From contig JAEZRL010000375.1 in NCBI GenBank assembly GCA_023440945.1, forward strand, positions 1 to 13,036: a DNA stretch of 13,036 bases, read 5' to 3'. Below, in pieces: positions 7,144 through 13,036 of the stretch. A program made the position numbers and the translations under genes. The DNA is from Bacteroidota bacterium (GTDB lineage Bacteria > Bacteroidota > Bacteroidia > Chitinophagales > Chitinophagaceae). A model generated the notes under the pieces. It was not told where the DNA came from, ran no database searches, and saw only the letters and a program-made list of their open reading frames with translations. Position 1 is the stretch's first letter. Every line of letters begins with the position of its first letter.

Positions 7144-7515
7144 TTAAAGCTTCTCAGCTTTTGCGTTTTGTGTTTCAGCATTTAGTTCTTCCCAATATTC
7201 TGCTGCTCTTCTTGTATGTGGTATAACAATTGTTCCGCCTACAATATTGGCGACAGCAAAAATTTCATATAGCTCATCTGTCGTAACACCTTCTTCAAAA
7301 CATTTATCCAAATGATATTTTATACAATCATCACAGCGTAATACCATGCTCGAAACAAGACCAAGCATTTCTTTTGTTTTGCTGTTTAAAGCACCTTCTT
7401 CGTAAGTGTTTGTATCAAGATTCCAAAGACGCTTCATTACTTTGTTATTCTTACTGAGAATAACTTCATTCATCCGGGTTCTGTAATCATTAAATTCTTT
7501 AACCAGATCAGCCAT
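7144..7515 (-). CDS. Carboxymuconolactone decarboxylase family protein, AhpD-like
   Basis: A 123-aa all-helical CMD-fold protein. Cys61 and Cys64 in LRCDDCIKYHL, followed by His68, form the CxxCxxxH redox motif of AhpD-type alkylhydroperoxidase proteins; true decarboxylases lack it. IVGGTIVIPHTRRAAEYW (91-108) is the conserved second helix pair. Expected to be a cytosolic oligomeric thiol peroxidase or thiol-disulfide partner. It sits 24 bp before the ferredoxin-oxidoreductase beta gene, probably co-transcribed, suggesting protection or repair of the oxygen-sensitive cluster enzyme (inference). Upstream, 80 bp separate it from the Pr6Pr gene. Confidence 0.9.
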   Translation of the reverse strand: MADLVKEFNDYRTRMNEVILSKNNKVMKRLWNLDTNTYEEGALNSKTKEMLGLVSSMVLRCDDCIKYHLDKCFEEGVTTDELYEIFAVANIVGGTIVIPHTRRAAEYWEELNAETQNAKAEKL

Positions 7516-7528
7516 TTGTAAATTTTCG

Positions 7529-7536
7529 CAAAGCTA
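7529..7536 (-). promoter_or_regulatory. Candidate Bacteroidota -7 element (TAGCTTTG) before the AhpD-like gene
   Basis: On the minus strand TAGCTTTG matches TAnnTTTG exactly and lies 13 bases before the ATG at 7515. No convincing TTTG -33 element stands 19-20 bases upstream, and the leader would be only about ten bases, so this is a weak call. Confidence 0.3.
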
Positions 7537-7595
7537 CTATCAAACCAATGGATTGCATATCGAATTAAGTAAATGTTAGTATTTACCACTGGATG

Positions 7596-8237
7596 TTAGA
7601 GGCTAACAGTTTTGCTGCTTCTCTTATCCAGTATTTTTCCAATCGCTATTATAAGCAGTGAAGCAATTACAAAAGCGAACAGCAGACCGAAACTATTTAC
7701 TATAAAACGTTGATAACCTATTTGATTTATATCAATAAAAGGATATGGATATTCCACTAAAATAGCACCGCGTAAAAAAATATAAATGATATAAACAAAG
7801 GGATATAACAGCCACATAAAAGCAAATTTCCACTTAAGTCCTTCTTTTGAAATAAAAAACAGCCAGAACAAAAAATAGAGAAGAGGCGTTGCATCATGCA
7901 ATAAAATATCGGCAAGTAATTGCCATCCCTGTGGCTGCCAAAGACTTCTTAGAAAAATATTATAGACGATACCTACTATAAGGATGTAAACGGTTAAAGC
8001 GGCTATGATATCATTTCTTGCAAAGAAAGAATAAGGCGAAAAGACTTTGGCAGTGCAGCTTATAGCAACAGCAAGATTTGTAAGTATTGTAAAAAAGCTG
8101 AAATAGCGAACAATAGCAAGGATGCTTGCTTCAGCACCGGAAACACTGTCAAGTATAAGCCAAAATTGTATGACAAGTGCAAACCAACACATGGCAGCAA
8201 TAAATGCGGCAGCATATCTTTGCGTGGTTGTTTGCAT
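7596..8237 (-). CDS. Pr6Pr family integral membrane protein
   Basis: A 213-aa protein with six predicted membrane helices at about 9-30, 40-62, 78-96, 112-130, 136-156 and 182-204, separated by short loops. The family-like segments are YFSFFTILTNLAVA (45-58), HDATPLLYFLFWLFF and YPFVYIIYIFLRG, with conserved-looking His, Asp and Arg residues inside or beside helices. Pr6Pr proteins are related to the FAR-17a/AIG1-type membrane proteins; their bacterial role is unknown. It ends in a basic tail (KILDKRSSK), placing the C-terminus in the cytoplasm. It is divergent from rplK, across a 250-bp gap, and 80 bp upstream of the AhpD-like gene on the same strand. Confidence 0.85.
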   Translation of the reverse strand: MQTTTQRYAAAFIAAMCWFALVIQFWLILDSVSGAEASILAIVRYFSFFTILTNLAVAISCTAKVFSPYSFFARNDIIAALTVYILIVGIVYNIFLRSLWQPQGWQLLADILLHDATPLLYFLFWLFFISKEGLKWKFAFMWLLYPFVYIIYIFLRGAILVEYPYPFIDINQIGYQRFIVNSFGLLFAFVIASLLIIAIGKILDKRSSKTVSL

Positions 8238-8393
8238 GGATGGAAAATTACTATAAATAACGTGGGGGATAAAAAAATGCTGAATTAGGGTTTACAGTAA
8301 AAGAGTGCGACGCAATGCTGTTAAATTTTTGTTCTGTAGCCCGTTCCATAAAAATATCTTTTACAGTCGTTTTAATATTTAAATCATTCGTCT

Positions 8394-8401
8394 TACCTTT
8401 G
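8394..8401 (+). promoter_or_regulatory. Bacteroidota -7 promoter element (TACCTTTG) for the rplK operon
   Basis: TACCTTTG matches the TAnnTTTG consensus of the Bacteroidota primary sigma factor exactly. It lies 86 bases before the rplK ATG, in the divergent gap 8238-8487. The -33 region (about 8369-8375, GTTTTAA) is T-rich but lacks a clean TTTG. Transcription would begin near 8406, giving a leader of about 80 nt. Confidence 0.55.
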
Positions 8402-8436
8402 CCGCCCCAAAAAGTTCTTTTATTAGAATGATTGTA

Positions 8437-8475
8437 TTTGGGAGTTTCGGTAAAAATCGGAACGTTATCACCAAA
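8437..8475 (+). promoter_or_regulatory. Foldable leader upstream of rplK, candidate L1 autoregulatory site
   Basis: GTTTCGGT (8444-8451) pairs with ATCGGAAC (8456-8463, two G-U pairs) around an AAAA loop. Outside it, TTTGG (8437-8441) pairs with CCAAA (8471-8475). The two stems are separated by an asymmetric internal loop of GA against seven bases. Helix-asymmetric loop-helix is the architecture L1 recognises in 23S rRNA and in mRNA leaders, and the fold ends 12 nt before the rplK start. The pairing is observed; L1 binding is inferred. Confidence 0.4.
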
Positions 8476-8487
8476 AATTGAAGAAAC

Positions 8488-8937
8488 ATGGCAAAAGAAA
8501 TCTCAGCCTTCGTAAAGCTGCAGGTGAAAGGCGGCCAAGCCAATCCTGCACCTCCCGTTGGTCCGGCCCTTGGTTCTAAGGGTGTAAACATCATGGAGTT
8601 CTGCAAGCAATTTAATGCCAGAACCCAGGATAAAATGGGAAAAGTTGTTCCCGTTATCATCACTGTTTATAACGATAAGTCGTTCGACTTCGTTATCAAA
8701 ACCGCTCCTGCTGCTATCCAATTAATGGAAGCTGCTAAAGTTCAAAAAGGTTCTAAGGAAAGCAATCGTAACAAAGTTGGCAAAGTAAGCTGGGCACAGG
8801 TTGAGGCAATTGCAAAAGACAAAATGCCTGACCTTAACTGCTTTACGCTCGACAGCGCTATGAAAATGGTTGCCGGCACTGCCCGCAGTTTAGGTATAAC
8901 TGTTGAAGGCGCCGCTCCGTGGGAAACAGCATCATAA
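8488..8937 (+). CDS. rplK: 50S ribosomal protein L11
   Basis: Binds the GTPase-associated region of 23S rRNA (helices 43-44) at the base of the L12 stalk. The N-terminal domain carries the proline-rich QANPAPPVGPALGSKGVNI (17-35), the thiostrepton-contact helix region, followed by FCKQFNART. The C-terminal RNA-binding domain (about 70-140) includes TAPAAIQLMEAA and MKMVAGTARSLGITVEG. Length is 149 aa, against 142 in E. coli; the extra residues are a short C-terminal tail. The start follows A-rich sequence with only a weak GAAG. First gene of rplK-rplA-rplJ-rplL, with 22 bp to rplA. secE and nusG, its usual upstream neighbours, are absent; a divergent membrane-protein gene lies there instead. 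Confidence 0.98.
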   Translation: MAKEISAFVKLQVKGGQANPAPPVGPALGSKGVNIMEFCKQFNARTQDKMGKVVPVIITVYNDKSFDFVIKTAPAAIQLMEAAKVQKGSKESNRNKVGKVSWAQVEAIAKDKMPDLNCFTLDSAMKMVAGTARSLGITVEGAAPWETAS

Positions 8938-8959
8938 ACATCCTTAAAACTTATTTGCA

Positions 8960-9652
8960 ATGGCAACTCTTACAAAAAAAAGAAAAGTAGCGGAAGCGAA
9001 AGTTGATAAAAATAAAGCTTACTCATTAAAAGAAGCTTCTTCATTGGTGAAGGAAGTGAACTGTACAAAATTCGACAGTTCGGTTGACCTTCACATCCGT
9101 TTGGGCGTTGATCCTAAGAAAGCAGATCAACAGGTACGTGGTACAGTAACGCTTCCTCATGGTACCGGTAAAACCAAACGTGTATTGGTTTTGTGCACAC
9201 CTGATAAAGAAAACGACGCAAAAAATGCAGGTGCTGATTATGTTGGTTTAGATGAATTTATTCAGAAGATTGAAGGCGGATGGACCGATGTTGATGTAAT
9301 CATAGCTACTCCTTCTGTCATGCCTAAGATTGGTAGATTGGGTAAGATATTAGGTCCTCGTAACCTGATGCCAAACCCGAAAACAGGTACTGTTACGAAT
9401 GATGTGGCTGCTGCCGTTAACGAAGTTAAAGGCGGTAAGATCGCATTTAAGGTGGATAAAGCAGGTATTGTTCATGCTTCTATTGGCCGTGTATCTTTCG
9501 ATCCAGATAAGATCGCTGCTAACAGCCAGGAACTGATAAATGCCATTATCAAATTAAAACCATCAACAGCAAAAGGCATTTATGTAAAAGGCGTTAGCCT
9601 GGCAAGCTCTATGAGCCCCGGCATTTCTGTTGACACAAAAACAGTACAGTAA
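8960..9652 (+). CDS. rplA: 50S ribosomal protein L1
   Basis: Forms the mobile L1 stalk at the E site of the ribosome and in many bacteria represses its own operon by binding the mRNA. Length 230 aa is typical. Domain I segments are FDSSVDLHIRLGVDPKKADQ (38-57) and GTVTLPHGTGKTKRVLV (61-77). The family signature is IATPSVMPKIGRLGKILGPR (115-134), followed by NLMPNPKTGTVT. The C-terminal domain-I return is GKIAFKVDKAGIVHASIG. All expected conserved residues are in place. It begins 22 bp after rplK and ends 56 bp before rplJ; that gap contains a 7-bp hairpin. A leader fold upstream of rplK is the likely feedback target. Confidence 0.98.
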   Translation: MATLTKKRKVAEAKVDKNKAYSLKEASSLVKEVNCTKFDSSVDLHIRLGVDPKKADQQVRGTVTLPHGTGKTKRVLVLCTPDKENDAKNAGADYVGLDEFIQKIEGGWTDVDVIIATPSVMPKIGRLGKILGPRNLMPNPKTGTVTNDVAAAVNEVKGGKIAFKVDKAGIVHASIGRVSFDPDKIAANSQELINAIIKLKPSTAKGIYVKGVSLASSMSPGISVDTKTVQ

Positions 9653-9668
9653 AATCATTCAAAACGCA

Positions 9669-9689
9669 ATGAGTATTCAACTTACTCAT
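9669..9689 (+). promoter_or_regulatory. Hairpin between rplA and rplJ
   Basis: ATGAGTA (9669-9675) pairs perfectly with TACTCAT (9683-9689) around a 7-base loop; it ends 19 bases before the rplJ ATG. It could be an RNA-processing or L10-leader element. The first arm also begins a 20-codon basic reading frame (9669-9731) that overlaps the rplJ start out of frame; chance cannot be excluded. Confidence 0.35.
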
Positions 9690-9708
9690 CCGCATAAAAA
9701 GAAGCGTT

Positions 9709-10239
9709 ATGACAAAAGATCAAAAAAATGAAGTGATCGAACTTTTAAAAGAAAAGTTCTCTCAATACAATAACTTCTACGTAACAAATACTGAAGCGTT
9801 AACGGTTGCACAGATAACCAAACTCCGCCGCGTTTGTTTTGATAAGAACGTAGAAATGAAAGTGGCTAAAAACACTTTGATAAAAAAAGCTTTGGAATCA
9901 ATTGATTCAACTAGATACACCGGCATGTACGAAAGTCTTAATGGTGTAACTGCTTTGTTGTTCAGCGAGAATGCAAAAGAGCCGGCGCTCATCATCAGCG
10001 ATTTTCGCAAAAGCAATAATGCTGAAAAACCGCTTTTAAAAGCTGCTTACATTGATACAGATGTATTTGTAGGTGATGAACAACTCGAAGCTTTAAAAAC
10101 ACTCAAAAGCAAACAAGATCTTATCGGGGAAGTTATTGGCTTATTGCAATCTCCTGCCAAGAATGTTATCAGCGGCTTAAATGCGGGTAATAAACTTGCA
10201 AGTCTTGTAAAAGCTTTGGAAGAGAGAGCAGAAGCTTAA
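9709..10239 (+). CDS. rplJ: 50S ribosomal protein L10
   Basis: Anchors the L7/L12 dimers to 23S rRNA near L11 and is the usual autogenous repressor of rplJ-rplL. Length 176 aa fits the family. The N-terminal globular domain has VIELLKEKFSQYNNFYVTN, followed by LRRVCFDKNVEMKVAKNTLIKKAL, the typical rRNA-binding block (about 37-65). The C-terminal segment NVISGLNAGNKLASLVKALEERAEA is the long helix that recruits L12 dimers. Stop TAA at 10237-10239. It is followed by an unusually long 161-bp gap before rplL, with a tandem repeat and several stem-loops. Confidence 0.97.
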   Translation: MTKDQKNEVIELLKEKFSQYNNFYVTNTEALTVAQITKLRRVCFDKNVEMKVAKNTLIKKALESIDSTRYTGMYESLNGVTALLFSENAKEPALIISDFRKSNNAEKPLLKAAYIDTDVFVGDEQLEALKTLKSKQDLIGEVIGLLQSPAKNVISGLNAGNKLASLVKALEERAEA

Positions 10240-10283
10240 TTGGTTAATTAATTCCATTCGGCGATGAAACAGTTATTTTATTT

Positions 10284-10307
10284 TCAAATTGTCGAATTGT
10301 CAAATTT
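10284..10307. repeat. Three tandem 8-bp units between rplJ and rplL
   Basis: TCAAATTG, TCGAATTG and TCAAATTT follow one another without a gap; each differs from the consensus TCAAATTG by at most one base. It is a short AT-rich minisatellite in non-coding sequence, within the probable rplJ-rplL transcript. Confidence 0.6.
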
Positions 10308-10308
10308 C

Positions 10309-10329
10309 TCAATCCAGCCTGAGGATTGA
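10309..10329 (+). promoter_or_regulatory. 7-bp hairpin in the rplJ-rplL gap
   Basis: TCAATCC (10309-10315) pairs perfectly with GGATTGA (10323-10329) around the loop AGCCTGA. No U-run follows at once, so it is not a classical terminator; a T-run occurs 14 bases later (10344-10350). It could attenuate transcription or protect the rplL mRNA 5' end after processing. Confidence 0.4.
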
Positions 10330-10340
10330 TATAAACAAAC

Positions 10341-10393
10341 AAATTTTTTTAAACACTCCGCCGGAGCACAGGCAATGAAGGCGGAAAAAATTT
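10341..10393 (+). promoter_or_regulatory. Composite stem-loop immediately upstream of rplL
   Basis: AAATTTTTT (10341-10349) pairs with AAAAAATTT (10385-10393), and inside it CCGCC (10358-10362) pairs with GGCGG (10380-10384) around a 17-base loop. A competing small hairpin is CTCC (10356-10359) with GGAG (10363-10366). The structure ends seven bases before the rplL ATG, where it could control initiation. A six-codon frame (10375-10395, MKAEKI) sits within it and ends five bases before rplL. Confidence 0.4.
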
Positions 10394-10400
10394 GAAAACA

Positions 10401-10781
10401 ATGGCAGACTTAAATGCATTTGCAGAACAACTGGTTAACTTAACCGTAAAAGAAGTTAACGAGTTAGCTAAAATTTTAAAAGAACAATACGGTATCGAGC
10501 CTGCTGCTGCTGCAGTGGTTGCTGGTCCTGCTGCTGGTGGTGGCGCTGCTGCTCCGGCTGCTGAAGAAAAAACTGCTTTCGATGTAATTTTGAAGAGCGG
10601 TGGTGCTAACAAACTACAGGTTGTTAAGATCGTTAAAGACTTAACTGGCTTAGGTTTGAAAGAAGCTAAAGAATTGGTTGATGGCGCTCCAAAACCAGTT
10701 AAAGAAGGCGTTAGCAAAGCTGAAGCCGATGAATTGTCAGCTAAATTAAAAGATGCCGGTGCTGATGTAGAGGTAAAATAA
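10401..10781 (+). CDS. rplL: 50S ribosomal protein L7/L12
   Basis: The multicopy stalk protein that recruits and activates translational GTPases (EF-Tu, EF-G, IF2). The protein is 126 aa. The N-terminal dimerisation domain (1-33, MADLNAFAEQLVNLTVKEVN) is followed by an Ala/Gly-rich hinge (about 34-57, encoded by many GCT codons at 10500-10565). The C-terminal factor-binding domain (58-126) has KTAFDVILKSGGANKLQVVK, IVKDLTGLGLKEAKELVDG, and the end KDAGADVEVK. The true start is the ATG at 10401: an in-frame TTG at 10392 would add only MKT, and MADLNAF matches known N-termini. Downstream there is no rpoB; the operon ends at a strong stem-loop. Confidence 0.98.
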   Translation: MADLNAFAEQLVNLTVKEVNELAKILKEQYGIEPAAAAVVAGPAAGGGAAAPAAEEKTAFDVILKSGGANKLQVVKIVKDLTGLGLKEAKELVDGAPKPVKEGVSKAEADELSAKLKDAGADVEVK

Positions 10782-10795
10782 TCAGTACTCATTAA

Positions 10796-10839
10796 AAATA
10801 GTAAACCCTGTTATCCTAAGATGGCAGGGTTTACTATTT
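10796..10839. terminator. Strong bidirectional transcription terminator after rplL
   Basis: A perfect 15-bp stem pairs 10796-10810 (AAATAGTAAACCCTG) with 10825-10839. It is extended inward by five pairs (two of them U-G) to a CTAA tetraloop, making about 20 bp. The plus-strand tail is short (TTTGGTT), while the minus-strand reading leaves TTTTTAATG after the stem. It lies 15 bp after the rplL stop between convergent rplL and alaS, so it should stop the ribosomal operon and catch alaS read-through. The rest of the gap to 10996 is AT-rich, with no gene seen. Confidence 0.85.
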
Positions 10840-10996
10840 GGTTACCGGCGTTCATTTCTTTACTCATCTTCGTTGTGTCACTCACTTCAAGGTTCTAAAC
10901 TTTACTGAACTAATGGTTAATCGAAAAGCGCTACTTTAATGACACATCTTTCACTATTAATAGAATAGCAATAATAAAAAGTCTTTTTTGCAAGTT

Positions 10997-13036
10997 CTAA
11001 GAAAGGCAGCTTTTCACTTTTTCAATCACTGTTTTTAAATTACTTGCATCCTGTCCGCCGGCAGTTGCCAACGTTTTTTGTCCGCCGCCGCCACCTTTTA
11101 TTAATGGGGCTACTTGTTCTTTAATAATTTTTGGTGCTTCTAAATTTTTATTGGAAACAACATCTTCACTTAATGCAACCGCCACATTTGCCTTGCCTTC
11201 AATATTTGCTGCCAGAACAATTACAAATGTTTGCAGCTCATTTTTCAGATCAAAACATAATTTTTTCAATGCATCGGCATTGCTTACATCAACTACCTCT
11301 CCAATAAACGAAATGCCATTTATATCTTCACTTTTATTCAAAAGTTCCTGCTTCAAAGTTTGCAGTTGCTTTGCCTGTAATGATTCGATTTTCTTTTTCA
11401 GTTCAGCGTTTTCGGCGGAAATATTTTCAATTGCTTTTTGTACATCTTTCGGGTTCTTCAAGGCTTCTTTGATATTTTTTATCTGCAGTAATTGTGCATC
11501 TACATATTCTTCCGCAGCTTTACCACCCACCGCTTCAATACGACGAACGCCTGCAGCAACAGCAGCCTCTTGTTTTATTTTGAAGAAACCTATATCACCG
11601 GTTGAATCAACATGCGTTCCTCCGCATAATTCAATTGAGAATCTCGGATCCATCATTACAACGCGAACTTCTTCTCCATACTTTTCACCAAATAATGCCA
11701 TTGCACCTGCAGCAATCGCTTCTTCTTTATGCATTTCTTCAATCTTCACTGTAATGTTTTCACGAATCTTTTCATTCACCACTGATTCTATAATGCGCAA
11801 TTCTTCATCCGTTACTTTAGTAAAATGAGAAAAATCAAAACGAAGATGTTCCGCATTTACCAAACTTCCTTTTTGCGTTACATGTGTACCCAAAATTTTG
11901 CGAAGCGCAGCATGCAATAAATGGGTTGCACTGTGATGCACTGCAGTTGAAAGTCTTTTATTACGATCAACTTTTGCTGCTACTTCTGCATCTATATCCG
12001 CAGGTAATTGTTCGGTAAAATGAACAATGAGATTATTTTCTTTTTTTGTATCTGTTACTTGTATTTCTTCTCCATTGAAATAAAGACTTCCGGTATCGCC
12101 AACTTGTCCGCCACTTTCCGCATAAAAAGGCGTTGCCTGTAACACAATCTGATATGCTTCCTTCCCTTTGGTTTTTACTTTGCGATATTTGACAACTTTT
12201 GTTGGAATTTCTAACACATCGTAACCAACGAATTCTGTATAAGCATTTTCATTAATAACGATCCAGTCTTCCGTATCAATTGCAGTTGCAGCACGGCTGC
12301 GTTGTTTTTGTTGCTGCATCTCTGCTTCAAAACCTTTTTCATCAACTGATAAATCCTTTTCTGCAGCAATCAATCTTGTCAGATCAACAGGAAAACCATA
12401 AGTGTCGAATAATTCAAAAGCTGATCTACCATCAATAATTTTTAATTGTGATTTTTTTGCTTCATTAATAAGGTCTTCAATTTTTTTCAACCCTTTTTCC
12501 AGGGTTCTTAAAAATGCTTCCTCTTCTTCTTTGATCACTTTCGAAACAAAATCCTGTTGTTGTTTTAATTCAGGAAATACATTTTCAAACTGTGCAGCAA
12601 GAACAGGTAACAATTGATATAATAATGGTTGTTTGTAATCCAGGTAAGAATAATAATACCTTACTGCTCTTCTTAATATTCTTCTTATAACATAACCAGC
12701 ACCGGTGTTAGAAGGTAATTGACCATCGGCTATGGTAAAAGAAATGGCTCTGATATGATCTGCAATAACCCGAAAAGCTATTGCCTGTTTGCTGTCACTT
12801 CCATCATATTTTTTATTTGCTATTTTTTCCGTTTCATTGATGATGGGCATGAAAATATCTGTATCGTAATTGCTTTGTTTGCCCTGTAGCACACGAACCA
12901 AACGTTCGAAACCCATGCCTGTATCTACATGTTTTGCAGGTAAAGGTTCAAGCGTTCCATCTTTTAAACGATTGAACTGAATAAATACATTGTTCCATAT
13001 TTCTATTACCTGTGGATCATCTGCATTTACTAGGGT
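10997..13036 (-). CDS. alaS: Alanine-tRNA ligase (AlaRS), 5'-truncated by window edge
   Basis: Charges tRNA-Ala and hydrolyses mischarged Ser/Gly-tRNA-Ala in the cytoplasm. The frame is open to the right edge (codons reading VNADDPQVIEIWNNVFIQFN), so the ATG at 12916 is internal. About 679 residues are visible; roughly the first 195, with class II motifs 1 and 2, are missing, judged from a family length near 870. In order: end of the catalytic core (HVDTGMGFERL), the tRNA-recognition helices (DHIRAISFTIADGQLPSN), and the editing domain with zinc ligands HSATH (about 11935-11921) and CGGTH (about 11626-11612). A coiled region follows, then the C-Ala domain ending GGGGGQKTLATAGGQ. All editing residues are intact. 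It is convergent with rplL. Confidence 0.97.
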   Translation of the reverse strand, partial: TLVNADDPQVIEIWNNVFIQFNRLKDGTLEPLPAKHVDTGMGFERLVRVLQGKQSNYDTDIFMPIINETEKIANKKYDGSDSKQAIAFRVIADHIRAISFTIADGQLPSNTGAGYVIRRILRRAVRYYYSYLDYKQPLLYQLLPVLAAQFENVFPELKQQQDFVSKVIKEEEEAFLRTLEKGLKKIEDLINEAKKSQLKIIDGRSAFELFDTYGFPVDLTRLIAAEKDLSVDEKGFEAEMQQQKQRSRAATAIDTEDWIVINENAYTEFVGYDVLEIPTKVVKYRKVKTKGKEAYQIVLQATPFYAESGGQVGDTGSLYFNGEEIQVTDTKKENNLIVHFTEQLPADIDAEVAAKVDRNKRLSTAVHHSATHLLHAALRKILGTHVTQKGSLVNAEHLRFDFSHFTKVTDEELRIIESVVNEKIRENITVKIEEMHKEEAIAAGAMALFGEKYGEEVRVVMMDPRFSIELCGGTHVDSTGDIGFFKIKQEAAVAAGVRRIEAVGGKAAEEYVDAQLLQIKNIKEALKNPKDVQKAIENISAENAELKKKIESLQAKQLQTLKQELLNKSEDINGISFIGEVVDVSNADALKKLCFDLKNELQTFVIVLAANIEGKANVAVALSEDVVSNKNLEAPKIIKEQVAPLIKGGGGGQKTLATAGGQDASNLKTVIEKVKSCLS

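Noticed and set aside
10392..10400. TTG start for rplL
   Set aside because: It adds only MKT before the conserved MADLNAF N-terminus; ATG at 10401 is preferred.
10500..10565. GCT-rich triplet run as a microsatellite
   Set aside because: It encodes the normal Ala/Gly hinge of L7/L12, so protein composition explains it.
10349..10792. 147-aa minus-strand open frame opposite rplL
   Set aside because: It is the complement of rplL; its composition (Ser/Ala/Pro-rich) reflects the GCT-rich hinge, and rplL is certain.
10954..10963. Perfect 10-bp palindrome CTATTAATAG between rplL and alaS
   Set aside because: AT-rich, no context, and between convergent genes where no operator is expected; consistent with chance.
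11151..11828. 225-aa plus-strand open frame opposite alaS
   Set aside because: Ser/Phe-rich antisense shadow of the editing and C-terminal part of alaS; it has no family resemblance.

Overview
The window looks like chromosomal DNA of an AT-rich member of the Bacteroidota, most probably Chitinophagaceae or a near relative (inference). The grounds are the protein styles (Pth, AlaS, ribosomal proteins, a Nudix-derived winged-helix regulator of the Bacteroidota type, a stand-alone 2-oxoacid:ferredoxin oxidoreductase beta subunit), A-rich translation starts mostly without a clear Shine-Dalgarno sequence, and a TAnnTTTG-type -7 promoter element upstream of rplK. No phage, IS, CRISPR, tRNA or rRNA sequence was seen, and no stretch over 300 bp lacks a gene.

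Layout. 1-2582 (+): the 3' part of pth, a fumarylacetoacetase-fold hydrolase, and a 392-aa GNAT-like protein of unknown substrate. 2583-3842 (-): an atypical SDR/epimerase and, upstream of it, an 88-aa acidic low-complexity protein. 4055-6089 (+): a probable three-gene operon of a catalytically dead Nudix regulator, a PaaY-like hexapeptide-repeat gamma-carbonic-anhydrase-fold protein and a lipoprotein. 6091-8237 (-): a Pr6Pr-family membrane protein, an AhpD-like carboxymuconolactone decarboxylase family protein and the beta subunit of a 2-oxoacid:ferredoxin oxidoreductase. 8488-10781 (+): rplK-rplA-rplJ-rplL, closed by a very strong 20-bp stem-loop. 10997-13036 (-): alaS, running off the right edge.

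How the genes work together. The ribosomal block makes the L11/L1 stalk proteins and the L10-L12 GTPase stalk. It has a promoter-like element, a foldable leader and several intergenic hairpins, all plausible sites for autoregulation and for setting L12 excess. Neither secE/nusG nor rpoBC flanks it, so the usual beta-operon linkage is broken here. The Nudix regulator probably senses a nucleotide or sugar ligand and may control its own operon through an inverted repeat upstream. Pth and AlaS are translation housekeeping enzymes.

I found no convincing new multi-gene system. The most interesting leads are regulatory: RNA folds around rplK, rplJ and rplL, inverted repeats before the epimerase and the Nudix regulator, and the regulator-PaaY-lipoprotein operon itself. 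Two starts were moved from upstream TTG codons to internal ATG codons: rplL to 10401 and the ferredoxin oxidoreductase beta subunit to 7119.
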